Positions 16,966 through 25,536 of a DNA stretch of 64,000 nucleotides are shown here, piece after piece; within the stretch, counting starts at the first letter, position 1; every line of letters starts with the position of its first letter. Source of the stretch: a bacterium (GTDB taxonomy: Bacteria > UBP4 > UBA4092 > JAOAEQ01). The position numbers and the translations under genes were made by a program. The stretch spans positions 34,255 to 98,254 of the forward strand of contig JAOAEQ010000002.1 of NCBI GenBank assembly GCA_026416715.1. The letters are read 5' to 3'. The notes under the pieces are model-generated. The model saw only the letters and a program-made list of their open reading frames with translations. It did no database searches and was not told the origin of the DNA.

Positions 16966-18153
16966 TTATTTGTTCGTTAACGCTGCCACGCCTGGTAATT
17001 CGATTCCTTCCAAAAACTCTAACGACGCACCGCCTCCGGTAGAAACATGGCTCATTTTATCGATATACCCTGCTTTTTCGAGCGCTGCAATTGAATCACC
17101 ACCACCGATGATAGTTACCGCACCGGATTCACCAACGAGTTTCGCTATCGCATTGGTTCCTTTAGCAAACGGTTCCATTTCAAACACACCGAGCGGACCA
17201 TTCCAGACAATCGTTTTCGCTTTCTTAATTTCACTAGCAAACTTCTCGATGGTTGCCGGACCGATATCCATTCCCATCCATCCTTCAGGAATCTTGCCTT
17301 GAACCACAGTTTGCACATTCGCATCCGGCGCAAAGTTATCAGCTATAATATGGTCTATCGGCAGCAGTAACGGAATACCTTTTTCATTCGCTTTCGCAAG
17401 AATCTCTTTCGCTAACGGAATCTGGTCTTCTTCAATGAGCGATTTGCCAATACTTCCCCCTTGCGCTTTTAGGAACGTATACGCCATCCCGCCACCGATA
17501 ATCAGGCTGTCAACTTTATTAAGCAGATTTTTAATAACCCCGATTTTCGTTGAAACTTTCGCGCCACCGAGTATAGCAAGGAATGGACGTGCCGGATTTT
17601 CTAACGCTTTTCCAAGATAATCAATTTCTTTTTTCATCAGGAAACCCGCTACTGCCGGCTGGATATATTTAGCGACTCCTTCAGTTGAAGCATGCGCGCG
17701 ATGCGCTGACCCGAACGCATCGTTGACATAGACATCGCCGAGTTTCGCTAGTTTCCGAGCAAATTCCGGGTCATTTTTCTCTTCTTCTGCATAGAACCGG
17801 ACGTTTTCAAGTAACACGACCTCGCCTTCTTTCATCGCGTTCACCACAGATTCAACTTGCGGTCCAATACAGTCATCTAGTTTTATCACCGGTTTCCCGA
17901 GCAACTCACTTAACCGTTTCCCAATCGGAGTTAACCGATATTTTTCATCTACTTTCCCTTTCGGCCGACCGAGATGCGACATCAGAATCGCTTTCCCGCC
18001 TTTTTCGATGATATATTGAATAGTTGGCAACGATGCACGAATCCGAGTATCATCCGTGATATTTCCTTGTTCATCCTGCGGAACATTGAAATCTACCCGA
18101 ACTAAAACGCGTTTCCCTTTAAGCTCAATATCTGATATACATAGTTTATTCAT
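16966..18153 (-). CDS. pgk: Phosphoglycerate kinase
   Basis: 395 residues from the ATG at 18153, which has GGAGGG 8 bases upstream; an in-frame start 15 bases earlier is less likely. It interconverts 1,3-bisphosphoglycerate plus ADP and 3-phosphoglycerate plus ATP in glycolysis. The family landmarks are present: [10 protein letters not shown] near the N-terminus, the HLGRPKG basic patch, [16 protein letters not shown], the [11 protein letters not shown] nucleotide loop, [11 protein letters not shown] and [13 protein letters not shown]. Length is standard. Pgk is usually beside gap or tpiA; here it stands alone, with its own terminator downstream and a 330-base upstream region. Confidence 0.97.
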   Translation of the reverse strand: MNKLCISDIELKGKRVLVRVDFNVPQDEQGNITDDTRIRASLPTIQYIIEKGGKAILMSHLGRPKGKVDEKYRLTPIGKRLSELLGKPVIKLDDCIGPQVESVVNAMKEGEVVLLENVRFYAEEEKNDPEFARKLAKLGDVYVNDAFGSAHRAHASTEGVAKYIQPAVAGFLMKKEIDYLGKALENPARPFLAILGGAKVSTKIGVIKNLLNKVDSLIIGGGMAYTFLKAQGGSIGKSLIEEDQIPLAKEILAKANEKGIPLLLPIDHIIADNFAPDANVQTVVQGKIPEGWMGMDIGPATIEKFASEIKKAKTIVWNGPLGVFEMEPFAKGTNAIAKLVGESGAVTIIGGGDSIAALEKAGYIDKMSHVSTGGGASLEFLEGIELPGVAALTNK

Positions 18154-18486
18154 AAGTTTTCCCTCCAATAATACATGGTTTGACTATAGTTTAGGTGATT
18201 ATTGTATATAGAAATCGCTAAATTCGTCAACTGTTTATGATTAGAATCAGAAGTCTAACAAAATATTAAATAATCGAAATTTTAAATAAAATTCCTGGTC
18301 TACACGATGCTGGATGGTAATTCTTTTTGTTTGAGTTCGCATAAATCTACCTCTTTATGCGAATTTGCGAAAAATATCTTTAGCATAATTCTGACAATTT
18401 GAAACAATTCGTTGAGTTGAATTATTCCTACTAGAGCATAATACAAGTTAAATATATTTAATCTTTAACGTATGTAAAATCAGGAT
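18154..18486. other. Upstream region of pgk with a palindrome
   Basis: AT-rich spacer of 333 bases between pgk and a membrane glycosyltransferase gene, both on the minus strand. It contains one strong palindrome (18336-18363, listed separately). No open frame is seen. Confidence 0.5.
18336..18363. repeat. 10-bp palindrome upstream of pgk
   Basis: TTCGCATAAA and TTTATGCGAA are perfectly complementary, with the 8-base loop TCTACCTC. There is no T tract on either side. It lies about 185 bases upstream of the pgk start, where an operator or a small hairpin element would be plausible. Confidence 0.5.
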
Positions 18487-19926
18487 TCATAATTTCGAAT
18501 CCCTACTATACACCCAATATTTCCCGAGATGGTCAACTAAATGATAGTTGGTTCGAATCGCGTTAATCATTTCTTCCGTATATCGTTCTAAATCCGGATT
18601 GCGGTTAACATCGAAATAGAGGATAATCAGGTCAAACTTCTGCTGGTTCAAATCATTGACGACAGGCGTTTGGTCCCATAATTTCTGGCGGGCGAGCGTG
18701 CTCATGATAAACGGCTGAAATAATACTGGTCGGTAATTACGAACCAACATCGCCGCATCATCACTTACAATCATCCCCATCGTCTGCTGAATATATTTTT
18801 CGGTTTCCCGAGCATAGAACCAATCTTTTTTAGTCGGCGTTTCTCCATATTCGAATTTATAGGGGATATGGTATATCCAAACCAATTGTACTATAAGCAA
18901 AACATTGATTACCATTGGTTTGGAAATCCGAAATTTATTTATACTAATCCCAAAGAGGATACTACTCGCAGCGATAAGTTCTAATAAATAATTCACCGCT
19001 GACCCGACCTTTCCACAACTTAACGCGACTATGACCGAAAAGGAAAAATAGAGCGAAAAGAGGATATTGATTTTTTCCCTACCTAGTGCAAATAGTGCAA
19101 ATAAAACTAACATCAGAAATATCGGATAGAAATAAATAAGGTTTTTTGCATAGAGCCAGACGGTAAACCACGAAAATGGATTCATATTATATACAACCAA
19201 ATGCTGATAAAACTCTCCGCTGGTAATCGTGTTTCCAACCAGAAAAACAATGATTATTCCTACGAGATATACGAAAACTAACATCCTAGCTTGTTTCTTA
19301 TCTTTCATAAAAAGATATATTGCGGCGGCAACCGGAGCTGCTACCATACTCTGCTTGGTATAAAAAGCGAGAATGAACAATATACAAGGGATTAAAACAC
19401 CTGATATTTTTGATTTCGAATTGTGAATTTCGAATATACGCCAAATAAGATATATTCCAAGCAGAGAGAAGAACAGCGCGAGCATATCTACCCGGTTATA
19501 CGCTGCCCAACGATAGAAATAATGGGTAGCAAATGGAAACAATGCGGCGATGAATGCTGGGGTATTCGTATTGGTTATCCTCTTAACGATGAGAAATACT
19601 ATCAATCCGATTAGGAGTGTAGAGAGAACTGATAAAGTTCGGCCAATGGCATGGCTATTCCCAAAAATCCAGGTTAGTGGCACGCAGACCAACTGGAATA
19701 CCGGTGGATAATTCCCGACGGTATAAGGATAATCGTTCAACGTCGGATAAATAGTTTTCCCTTGAGCGAGTAATTTGGTTTGATTTAAGATAAATCCTTC
19801 TTCATTATCCAAATCATAGGGATAGATGATATACATGATGCAATGGTAGAGAAAAAAGAGAAAATAAACTATTAATATACCAATAACAATAGTTGTACCT
19901 ATTTTCTGTATGATATTTATATTCAT
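18487..19926 (-). CDS. Polytopic membrane glycosyltransferase-like protein (GT-C fold)
   Basis: 479 residues with about ten hydrophobic helices, starting at residue 10 (IGTTIVIGILIVYFLFFLYHC). The first periplasmic loop has acidic residues in DLDNEEGFILNQTKLLAQGKTIYP followed by YPPVFQLV, the layout of lipid-linked-sugar-dependent GT-C transferases such as ArnT/PMT relatives. A soluble C-terminal part of about 100 residues (KKDWFYARETEKYIQQTMGMIVSDDAAMLVRNYRP) follows the last helix. It probably uses a polyprenyl-phosphate sugar donor at the outer face of the membrane. It is single in its surroundings, and the acceptor is unknown. Confidence 0.65.
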   Translation of the reverse strand: MNINIIQKIGTTIVIGILIVYFLFFLYHCIMYIIYPYDLDNEEGFILNQTKLLAQGKTIYPTLNDYPYTVGNYPPVFQLVCVPLTWIFGNSHAIGRTLSVLSTLLIGLIVFLIVKRITNTNTPAFIAALFPFATHYFYRWAAYNRVDMLALFFSLLGIYLIWRIFEIHNSKSKISGVLIPCILFILAFYTKQSMVAAPVAAAIYLFMKDKKQARMLVFVYLVGIIIVFLVGNTITSGEFYQHLVVYNMNPFSWFTVWLYAKNLIYFYPIFLMLVLFALFALGREKINILFSLYFSFSVIVALSCGKVGSAVNYLLELIAASSILFGISINKFRISKPMVINVLLIVQLVWIYHIPYKFEYGETPTKKDWFYARETEKYIQQTMGMIVSDDAAMLVRNYRPVLFQPFIMSTLARQKLWDQTPVVNDLNQQKFDLIILYFDVNRNPDLERYTEEMINAIRTNYHLVDHLGKYWVYSRDSKL

Positions 19927-20042
19927 ATATTAATGCCAAATGGGCAATCAACCTAAAGTCATACCACTTCTGACCGCTAGAAAATAATATCATATGCTAA
20001 GTGCCTCCTTTGCCAACTCCTGTGAACTTAGCGGTTAGCGTT

Positions 20043-20585
20043 CTATTCTGTAAAATCAAGCATGCATGGGAAAAACGCTAATCCTAAATAATGTTGCGTA
20101 AAACTTTGCGCTGCAAGTTCATCAAATAATCGTGGTAGTTTTTCTCTTTGTTCTTTACTCTGTAAACCGTATGGTATACCGTGAACCTTATATAAGTTTA
20201 GATGGTGATATAGTTCATGAGCCAGTGCGATTTGTTCAAGTTGGGTAACAGCAATTTCATGGTTGTTTTTTTCTGCTAACTGCTGGATAGCTTTTCGGTA
20301 AATGGTTATCGTCGGGGGATTGCCGGAATATTTTGCATAGATTCGCAGAGTTCCGAGCCGACTTGTTTCATAATTATAGTGCACTATGACCCCCAATTGA
20401 TTAGCAAGTTTTTCTAACGGAACATTCGGATAATTTTGTTGCATTGTGCATGCAATTTTTCTACCGCATTCTAGCGCCTGCTGGATAAATTGGTTTTGTT
20501 TTTCAGCGGATAATTGAGTAAATACTTTATGACGAGAACAGAATTGGACGATGATTTGATAATTTCGGTATGAACGATTTACCAC
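20043..20585 (-). CDS. ImmA/IrrE-like metallopeptidase
   Basis: 180 residues from a GTG start. The zinc-peptidase motif HELYH lies at 123-127 (LAHELYHHLN), and a third acidic ligand is likely Glu156 in RLFDELAAQSF, the spacing seen in ImmA/IrrE-type (DUF955) proteases. The N-terminal half contains VPLEKLANQLGVIVHY, a segment typical of the domain start in these proteins. Such proteases often cleave a cognate repressor, but no HTH repressor gene is adjacent; the neighbour upstream is a REC-GGDEF regulator on the same strand, 57 bases away. Whether the two form a unit is unknown. No clear ribosome binding site precedes the GTG. Confidence 0.6.
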   Translation of the reverse strand: MVNRSYRNYQIIVQFCSRHKVFTQLSAEKQNQFIQQALECGRKIACTMQQNYPNVPLEKLANQLGVIVHYNYETSRLGTLRIYAKYSGNPPTITIYRKAIQQLAEKNNHEIAVTQLEQIALAHELYHHLNLYKVHGIPYGLQSKEQREKLPRLFDELAAQSFTQHYLGLAFFPCMLDFTE

Positions 20586-20641
20586 AATCTGATAGAAAGG
20601 AAAAACGATATATATTTATGTAACCTTGTAACCTATTGAAC

Positions 20642-21643
20642 CTATTTAACTATGTTCTCTGGTGGTAAACAGACTTTATTTTTCCCATCCTTTTTCGCTT
20701 TATACAATGCGGTATCCGCTTGCCGATTCAGTTCATCTGTTGTTCTGGCATGGGTAGGAATATTTGCTACTCCGACACTAATGGTTAAATGAAATGTTTT
20801 TCCGGGTTCATTAGTTGGAAATTGGGTGGTATCAATCAAATGCCGTAGTTTTTCGGCAACCACAACCGCAGCGGTGCCGTTCGTTTGGGGAAGCACGATG
20901 GCAAACTCATCGCCGCCATATCGTGCAACTAAATCTACTTCTCGCACATTTTCGGAAAGTAACCTCGCAATTTGCTTCAGTAAGATATCCCCTTGCTGAT
21001 GGCCATAGGTATCATTATAATCCTTGAATTGGTCAAAATCAATCATAATCAAGGACAGCGGCAAATCATACCGAATCGCTTTTTTCACTTCTTCATCAAG
21101 TCGCTCCTGTAGATACCGATGATTATAGAGTTGGGTTAAATCGTCAGTAATCGCTAGTTTCGATAAATTTTCATTTGCGATTTTCAGCTCACGGGTAGCT
21201 TGTTCGATTTTCTCTTCTAAAATCCGTTGCTGTTGTTCCAAATCATGAATTAACTGGCGGTTGTTAATAGCTAATGCGCGTTTTGTTATCGCATTGCGGA
21301 CTGTTAGTCGAATTCGGTCTACCGAAAACGGTTTTTGAATATAATCAAACACATTCAAGGTAACCGCATCAATCGCTGTATTGATGGAAGCGTAGGCGGT
21401 AATAATAATTATTTCTGTATCCGGGTCGAGTTTTTTCGCATGCCGAGCGATATCCATCCCATTGCCGTCAGGAAACTTAATATCGGTTATCACCAGCGCA
21501 TACCGTTTTGCACATAACGATTGTATCGCATCCGCAACCGATGCAACCTGAGTAATATTATATCCATCCGGCTCAAGTGCATCCGCAATAAGTTCGCCTA
21601 CGGTTTGTTCATCATCGGCAACGAGAATTCGTTCTTGTGCCAT
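20642..21643 (-). CDS. Response regulator with GGDEF diguanylate cyclase output
   Basis: 333 residues. Receiver domain 1-120 with Asp54 (VITDIKFPDG), acidic pocket ADDE and Lys104 in YIQKPF. A coiled-coil-like linker (LIHDLEQQQRILEEKIEQATRELKIANENLSKL) runs about 125-165. The GGDEF domain ends the protein, with an intact active site RYGGDEF (243-247) and an inhibitory I-site REVD (234-237) five residues before it. It should make cyclic di-GMP when phosphorylated. A histidine kinase gene starts 700 bases away on the opposite strand (22.3 kb), next to eutN, and could be the partner. This is an inference from proximity only. Confidence 0.9.
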   Translation of the reverse strand: MAQERILVADDEQTVGELIADALEPDGYNITQVASVADAIQSLCAKRYALVITDIKFPDGNGMDIARHAKKLDPDTEIIIITAYASINTAIDAVTLNVFDYIQKPFSVDRIRLTVRNAITKRALAINNRQLIHDLEQQQRILEEKIEQATRELKIANENLSKLAITDDLTQLYNHRYLQERLDEEVKKAIRYDLPLSLIMIDFDQFKDYNDTYGHQQGDILLKQIARLLSENVREVDLVARYGGDEFAIVLPQTNGTAAVVVAEKLRHLIDTTQFPTNEPGKTFHLTISVGVANIPTHARTTDELNRQADTALYKAKKDGKNKVCLPPENIVK

Positions 21644-22001
21644 ATATTCAACGTGTCTCTAGCAAAGAATCAATTTCGGAAATTGAAATTGTTATTGTAT
21701 AATATACAGGAATGATACAATTTGTAAAGGGTTTTCGGTTTTAAATTGCCGGTGTCCTATTAAATTTTATAATGAAGGGGTTGGGCTATCAAACTTTGCG
21801 GTTTCGACTCGGCGTTTAGTCGAGGGTATCTTCCGCTGTATCGAGGATATTTCCGCTAAAGCATTGCGAATATAAATGGCATCGACCCTATATGATTGTT
21901 CGACTGAAACTATTCAGCATCAGGATTGTTTTATCATAGACATTACGTATCTTAAAATAAAAAATAGTGTATAGGTCATTTGGTATTCAGGATTATCGAT
22001 A
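21644..22001. other. Divergent spacer between the GGDEF regulator and eutN
   Basis: 358 bases separating a minus-strand regulator and the plus-strand eutN group. It holds copy B of the 64-base degenerate element (21802-21865). TTGTAT/TATAAT-like words near 21695-21725 could serve as promoters in either direction. No open frame is convincing. Confidence 0.5.
21802..21865 (+). repeat. Degenerate 64-base dispersed element, copy B
   Basis: Partner of 7110-7173: 45 of 64 positions identical without a gap. This copy has an extra internal pairing CGACT/AGTCG (21805-21809 with 21818-21822) and the end pairing GTTTAG/CTAAAG. Confidence 0.45.
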
Positions 22002-22304
22002 ATGTATTTAGCGAAAGTCATCGGGAAAGTCATTTCAACCATTAAACATCCAGCGTATCTTGACCGAAAAATGTTGCTTATCCAACCGCTAACCCCGAAT
22101 AACCTACCCACTGGAAGAATTACGATTGCGATTGACTATGTCGGCGCAGGAGAAGGGGATACTGTTATCATCAGTGCTGGTCCGGGAACTGCGGCAGAAG
22201 TATTCGGATATCCCCGCGCTCCGATTCGAGAATTAATTGTCGGGATTGTTGACTACATCACAGTAGCAACCGCAGAACATAACAAACACAATCCAAATAG
22301 TTAA
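22002..22304 (+). CDS. eutN: EutN/CcmL family microcompartment vertex protein (BMC-P)
   Basis: 100 residues, the normal size of the family. The start MYLAKVIGKVISTIKHPAY matches the conserved N-terminal strand of EutN/CcmL. LLIQPLTPNNLPTGRITIAIDYVGAGEGDTVIISAGPGTA carries the family core (VGAGxGDTV then the Gly-rich pentamer loop), and IVGIVDYITV is the closing strand. Such proteins form pentamers that cap the vertices of bacterial microcompartment shells. No BMC-H hexamer gene is in this window, so the shell is not encoded as one locus here. The candidate cargo enzymes deoC and rpiB lie 8-11 kb upstream on the same strand. The next gene, a histidine kinase, starts within a few bases. Confidence 0.9.
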   Translation: MYLAKVIGKVISTIKHPAYLDRKMLLIQPLTPNNLPTGRITIAIDYVGAGEGDTVIISAGPGTAAEVFGYPRAPIRELIVGIVDYITVATAEHNKHNPNS

Positions 22305-22307
22305 CAA

Positions 22308-23087
22308 TTGCAACATTCAACTATGGCACCGGATACTACAGAACTTGAAGGAAAATTACGAGAAACAGAAAAACTCGCATATCTAGGGCAGATGTCGAGC
22401 AAACTAGCGCATGAGTTGCGGAATCCACTCAATACCATTTCGATAAATTTGCAGCTGCTTGAAGAAGATATAAAACGTCTCAAATCAACCAATTTAGACT
22501 TGGGATTAATTTCGCAAATAATCGATTGCAATAAATTTTGCCAACGAATAGAAATATCGCGACATGAAATCGAACGGCTTGAACATCTACTATCGAACTT
22601 CCTACGTTTTGCAAAAACCGCTCATAAAGAATTAATTTCTCTCGATATCAATCAGCTGCTCCGTAATTTGATTGAGTTTATCATGCCAACCGCGAAAGCT
22701 AAACAGATCGAAATTATCTCCGAATTGCAGTCAGGACTACCGTCCATTCGCGCTGACGATAAACTCATCAAATCCGCATTTCTAAATCTAATTCTGAACG
22801 CAATCGAAGCAATGCCAACCGGTGGAACGCTAACGATTAAGACTACTGCGGTTAACTCGGAGTTGAATCCAATCCAAGTTATCATTCAGGATACAGGAAT
22901 CGGTATACAACCGAAAAATCTCGCAAAAGTATTCGATATTTTTTATACTACGAAAGAAGATGGTTCCGGTCTCGGTCTGCCAATCGCTAAACGGATTATT
23001 AATGATATTGATGGAACGATTACGATAAGTTCAGAAGTCGGGAAAGGAACGACCGTTACGGTAACCCTCCCGACGGTACCACCGTAA
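22308..23087 (+). CDS. Soluble sensor histidine kinase
   Basis: About 259 residues from TTG 22308, or 254 from ATG 22323; neither has a good ribosome binding site, and coupling to eutN is likely. The H-box is LAHELRNPLNTI with His35, followed by a dimerisation helix. The HATPase domain has the N-box NLILNAIEAMP, the G1 box QDTGIGI and the G2 box DGSGLGLPIAKRI, so it should be active. There is no sensor domain and no membrane segment, as in NtrB-like cytosolic kinases; the N-terminal 25 residues (TTELEGKLRETEKLAYLGQMSSK) are a short coiled coil. Its regulator may be the REC-GGDEF protein encoded across the divergent spacer. Confidence 0.88.
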   Translation: MQHSTMAPDTTELEGKLRETEKLAYLGQMSSKLAHELRNPLNTISINLQLLEEDIKRLKSTNLDLGLISQIIDCNKFCQRIEISRHEIERLEHLLSNFLRFAKTAHKELISLDINQLLRNLIEFIMPTAKAKQIEIISELQSGLPSIRADDKLIKSAFLNLILNAIEAMPTGGTLTIKTTAVNSELNPIQVIIQDTGIGIQPKNLAKVFDIFYTTKEDGSGLGLPIAKRIINDIDGTITISSEVGKGTTVTVTLPTVPP

Positions 23088-23110
23088 TGGGTACAATTCG
23101 GAGTTGAAGT

Positions 23111-24124
23111 ATGGCAATAAAAACATTAGAATGGATTGACAATAAACTGCGGTTAATTGACCAGACGATGCTCCCAGAAGTTGAAGGGTATATTGAATGC
23201 CAAACGAAAGAAGAAGTGTTTGAAGCGATTCAGCAGATGCGAGTCCGTGGCGCACCAGCTATCGGAATTGCCGCGGCGTTTGGGGTCGTACTCGGATTAT
23301 TCCATTCGCAAACTACTGACTATCGCTCATTCCGGCAAGAAGCGGAACAGGTTATCCATTATCTTCGACTCGCTCGACCGACCGCAGTTAACCTTTTCAA
23401 CGCATTGAATCGTATGCAGCAGGTTATTGAGCAGAATAAAAATATGGAAGTTGCAGATATTAAAATCGCACTTTTAACCGAAGCGAAAATGATTCTTGAA
23501 GATGAGAAACGTGCTTCCCAGCAGATGGGTGATTTCGGCGCCCAATTACTTCCGCAAGAATGCACGATATTAACCCATTGCAATGCTGGCGCATTAGCGA
23601 CCGCAGAATATGGTACCGCATTAGCGGTCATCTATCGTGCGGTGGAACAAGGGAAAATTATCAAAGTATATGCCGATGAAACCCGACCACTCCTGCAAGG
23701 TGCGCGATTAACCTGCTGGGAATTAATGCGAGCGGGAATTGATGTAACCTTAATTTGCGATAATATGGCTGCATCGTTAATGCGGAAAAAACTAATTGAT
23801 TATATTTTTGTTGGTGCTGACCGTATTGCGCGCAACGGTGATACCGCTAATAAAATTGGAACTTATAACCTAGCGGTATTAGCGAAATACCATGGGATAC
23901 CATTTTACATTGTTGCGCCGACTTCGACCATAGATAACAATATTCCGGATGGTGAATACATCCCGATTGAAGAACGTGCTCCGGAAGAAATCACGCAATG
24001 GGGAAACCGACGAATTGCACCGAACAATGTTAAGGTATATAATCCTGCGTTCGATGTTACGCCAGCTGCATTAATCACCGGCTGGATTACTGAAGAAGGA
24101 CTTCGTCAACCGCCGTTTACTTAG
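23111..24124 (+). CDS. mtnA: S-methyl-5-thioribose-1-phosphate isomerase
   Basis: 337 residues of the MtnA / eIF2B-like family. It isomerises 5-methylthioribose 1-phosphate (and likely 5-deoxyribose 1-phosphate) to the ribulose form. The N-terminal RVRGAPAIGIAAAFG motif (44-58) binds substrate, the catalytic Cys157 lies in LTHCNAGALAT, and the catalytic Asp237 in VGADRIARNGDTANKIGTYN. The C-terminus has the IPIEERAPEEIT signature of MtnA proper rather than eIF2B. It follows the eutN-kinase pair on the plus strand and complements mtnP at 11.7 kb. No mtnB, mtnC, mtnD or mtnK is visible, so the full methionine salvage route is not in the window. Confidence 0.92.
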   Translation: MAIKTLEWIDNKLRLIDQTMLPEVEGYIECQTKEEVFEAIQQMRVRGAPAIGIAAAFGVVLGLFHSQTTDYRSFRQEAEQVIHYLRLARPTAVNLFNALNRMQQVIEQNKNMEVADIKIALLTEAKMILEDEKRASQQMGDFGAQLLPQECTILTHCNAGALATAEYGTALAVIYRAVEQGKIIKVYADETRPLLQGARLTCWELMRAGIDVTLICDNMAASLMRKKLIDYIFVGADRIARNGDTANKIGTYNLAVLAKYHGIPFYIVAPTSTIDNNIPDGEYIPIEERAPEEITQWGNRRIAPNNVKVYNPAFDVTPAALITGWITEEGLRQPPFT

Positions 24125-24276
24125 TCTCTATCTGATTTGAGCTGAAGAGGTATAATGCTTTTAGTATAAAAAATGGCTAACCCTACAAGGTTAGAACTCT
24201 GAGCTGAAGTTTATTCCGATGCATATCGGAACTCGGTCGAAGCTCGTTCGGTGCTATATTTCTAAGTGAATTTTGG
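24125..24276. other. Spacer upstream of the 20-bp hairpin
   Basis: About 150 bases after mtnA with repeated words of the form GAGCTGAAG...GAACTCGGTCGAAGCTCG (24190-24245). These resemble the TGAGC/TCGAAG palindromic words also seen at 7196-7211. No gene is seen. Confidence 0.35.
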
Positions 24277-24319
24277 GGGGTTGAGTGGGTATTGCTCAAA
24301 GCAATACCCACTCAACCCC
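24277..24319. repeat. Perfect 20-bp hairpin with 3-base loop
   Basis: 24277-24296 (GGGGTTGAGTGGGTATTGCT) is exactly complementary to 24300-24319; the loop is CAA. Neither side ends in a T tract, so it is not a standard terminator. It sits 21 bases upstream of the YggU-family start codon and would block a ribosome binding site if transcribed. The perfect match suggests a recent or selected palindromic element. Confidence 0.85.
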
Positions 24320-24340
24320 AGTGATACCCTACAATATAGA

Positions 24341-24601
24341 ATGAAATTAACAGTGAAATTACAGCCGCGAGCACGGAACAATGAAATTATCGGAGTTAAA
24401 GAAGGTATGGTATGGGTTCGGGTTACGGCACCGCCGGTTGATAATCAAGCGAATGGAGCGTTAATCGCTTGCTTAGCGAAAAAACTCGATATTCCGAAAT
24501 CTAGAATTCGGATTGTCACCGGAACCCAATCCCGAATAAAAGTCATTGAAATTGATGGAATAACCGACCTAGAACTTTATGCTAAATTAAAGGGGAAATA
24601 A
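24341..24601 (+). CDS. YggU/DUF167 family protein
   Basis: 86 residues starting MKLTVKLQPRARNNEIIGVK, the normal DUF167 N-terminus. A longer frame from 24266 would read through the strong hairpin and is rejected. Conserved landmarks: VRVTAPPVDNQANGALIACLAKKLDIPKS (the APPxDGxAN segment) and IRIVTGTQSRIKVIEI (GxxSRxK). The family's function is unknown; it is small, soluble and very widespread, often near YggT or pyrroline-5-carboxylate reductase. Here its stop TAA overlaps the ATG of the purine nucleoside phosphorylase by one base, so the two are translationally coupled. Confidence 0.85.
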   Translation: MKLTVKLQPRARNNEIIGVKEGMVWVRVTAPPVDNQANGALIACLAKKLDIPKSRIRIVTGTQSRIKVIEIDGITDLELYAKLKGK

Positions 24602-25437
24602 TGAATCCACGTATTACAATTCAACAAATTGAATCTAGCGCCCGATATGTAAAGAAACGGATTAAACCAACTCCCAAAATAGCGATTGTTCTCGGCTCGG
24701 GATTAGGTGAATCCATTACTACCGCTATCAAGAATAAGAAAATTATTCCTTATAAAACGGTACCGTATTTCCCGGTTTCAACTGTTCCTGGACATAGCGG
24801 TCAGCTTATTGCCGGTGAGCTCCATCGAACACCCCTACTAGTTCTACAGGGGCGCTGGCATTTTTATGAAGGATATACGCTTGCCCAGATAACCTTTCCG
24901 ATTCGCGTTCTTAAAGCGATTGGAATTAAAACGTTGATATTAACCTGTGCAGCTGGTGGATTAAATCCGAACCATCACCCTGGCGACTTAATGCTGATAA
25001 CTGACCATATCAACCTGATAGGAGATAATCCACTCATCGGACTCAATGACCCGGCGTTCGGACCGCGATTTCCAGATATGTCGGAACCATATAATTCGGA
25101 ATTAATTACATTAGCGCGAGCAACGGCAAAAAAACTCAACATTACATTGCATCAAGGGGTATATACCGCGGTTAGTGGTCCAAACTATGAAACGAACGCA
25201 GAATTGAAATGGCTTCGCAAAATCGGAACTGATGCTATCGGAATGTCAACCGTTCCAGAATGTATTGTCGCAAATCAAATCGGACTGCAGGTGCTCGGGG
25301 TTGTAGCGATAACTGATGTCTGGCATGGGAAATATAGCCAGCCGTTATCGCATACGGAAGTACTTAAAGTTGCGAACCGGATATCAGGCACGTTAAGTAA
25401 ACTTATTATTGGGATAATTAAAAATATCAAATGCTAA
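24601..25437 (+). CDS. Purine nucleoside phosphorylase, trimeric type
   Basis: 278 residues of the trimeric PNP (PunA/XapA) family. It splits inosine/guanosine and deoxy forms with phosphate into base and (deoxy)ribose 1-phosphate. The phosphate loop is VLGSGLGE (30-37), the conserved VPGHSGQLIAGEL follows, then LQGRWHFYEGY, TCAAGGLN, and the purine site VSGPNYETNAELKWL with Glu, leading to GTDAIGMSTVPECIVANQIG. It overlaps the YggU stop by one base and precedes deoB by about 100 bases. PNP, DeoB and DeoC together take purine deoxynucleosides to glyceraldehyde 3-phosphate and acetaldehyde. Confidence 0.93.
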   Translation: MNPRITIQQIESSARYVKKRIKPTPKIAIVLGSGLGESITTAIKNKKIIPYKTVPYFPVSTVPGHSGQLIAGELHRTPLLVLQGRWHFYEGYTLAQITFPIRVLKAIGIKTLILTCAAGGLNPNHHPGDLMLITDHINLIGDNPLIGLNDPAFGPRFPDMSEPYNSELITLARATAKKLNITLHQGVYTAVSGPNYETNAELKWLRKIGTDAIGMSTVPECIVANQIGLQVLGVVAITDVWHGKYSQPLSHTEVLKVANRISGTLSKLIIGIIKNIKC

Positions 25438-25536
25438 TTCTCACCTTCGTAACGATATCATACCTGCAAAAGCTGGACTGAATGCTAAGGGAATATAAAA
25501 TGATTAACCATGTAGCTTTGTTTTGATATTTCGTCT

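Noticed and set aside
24277-24319. Terminator call for the 20-bp hairpin
   Set aside because: No T tract follows on either strand; it is placed before, not after, a coupled gene pair.
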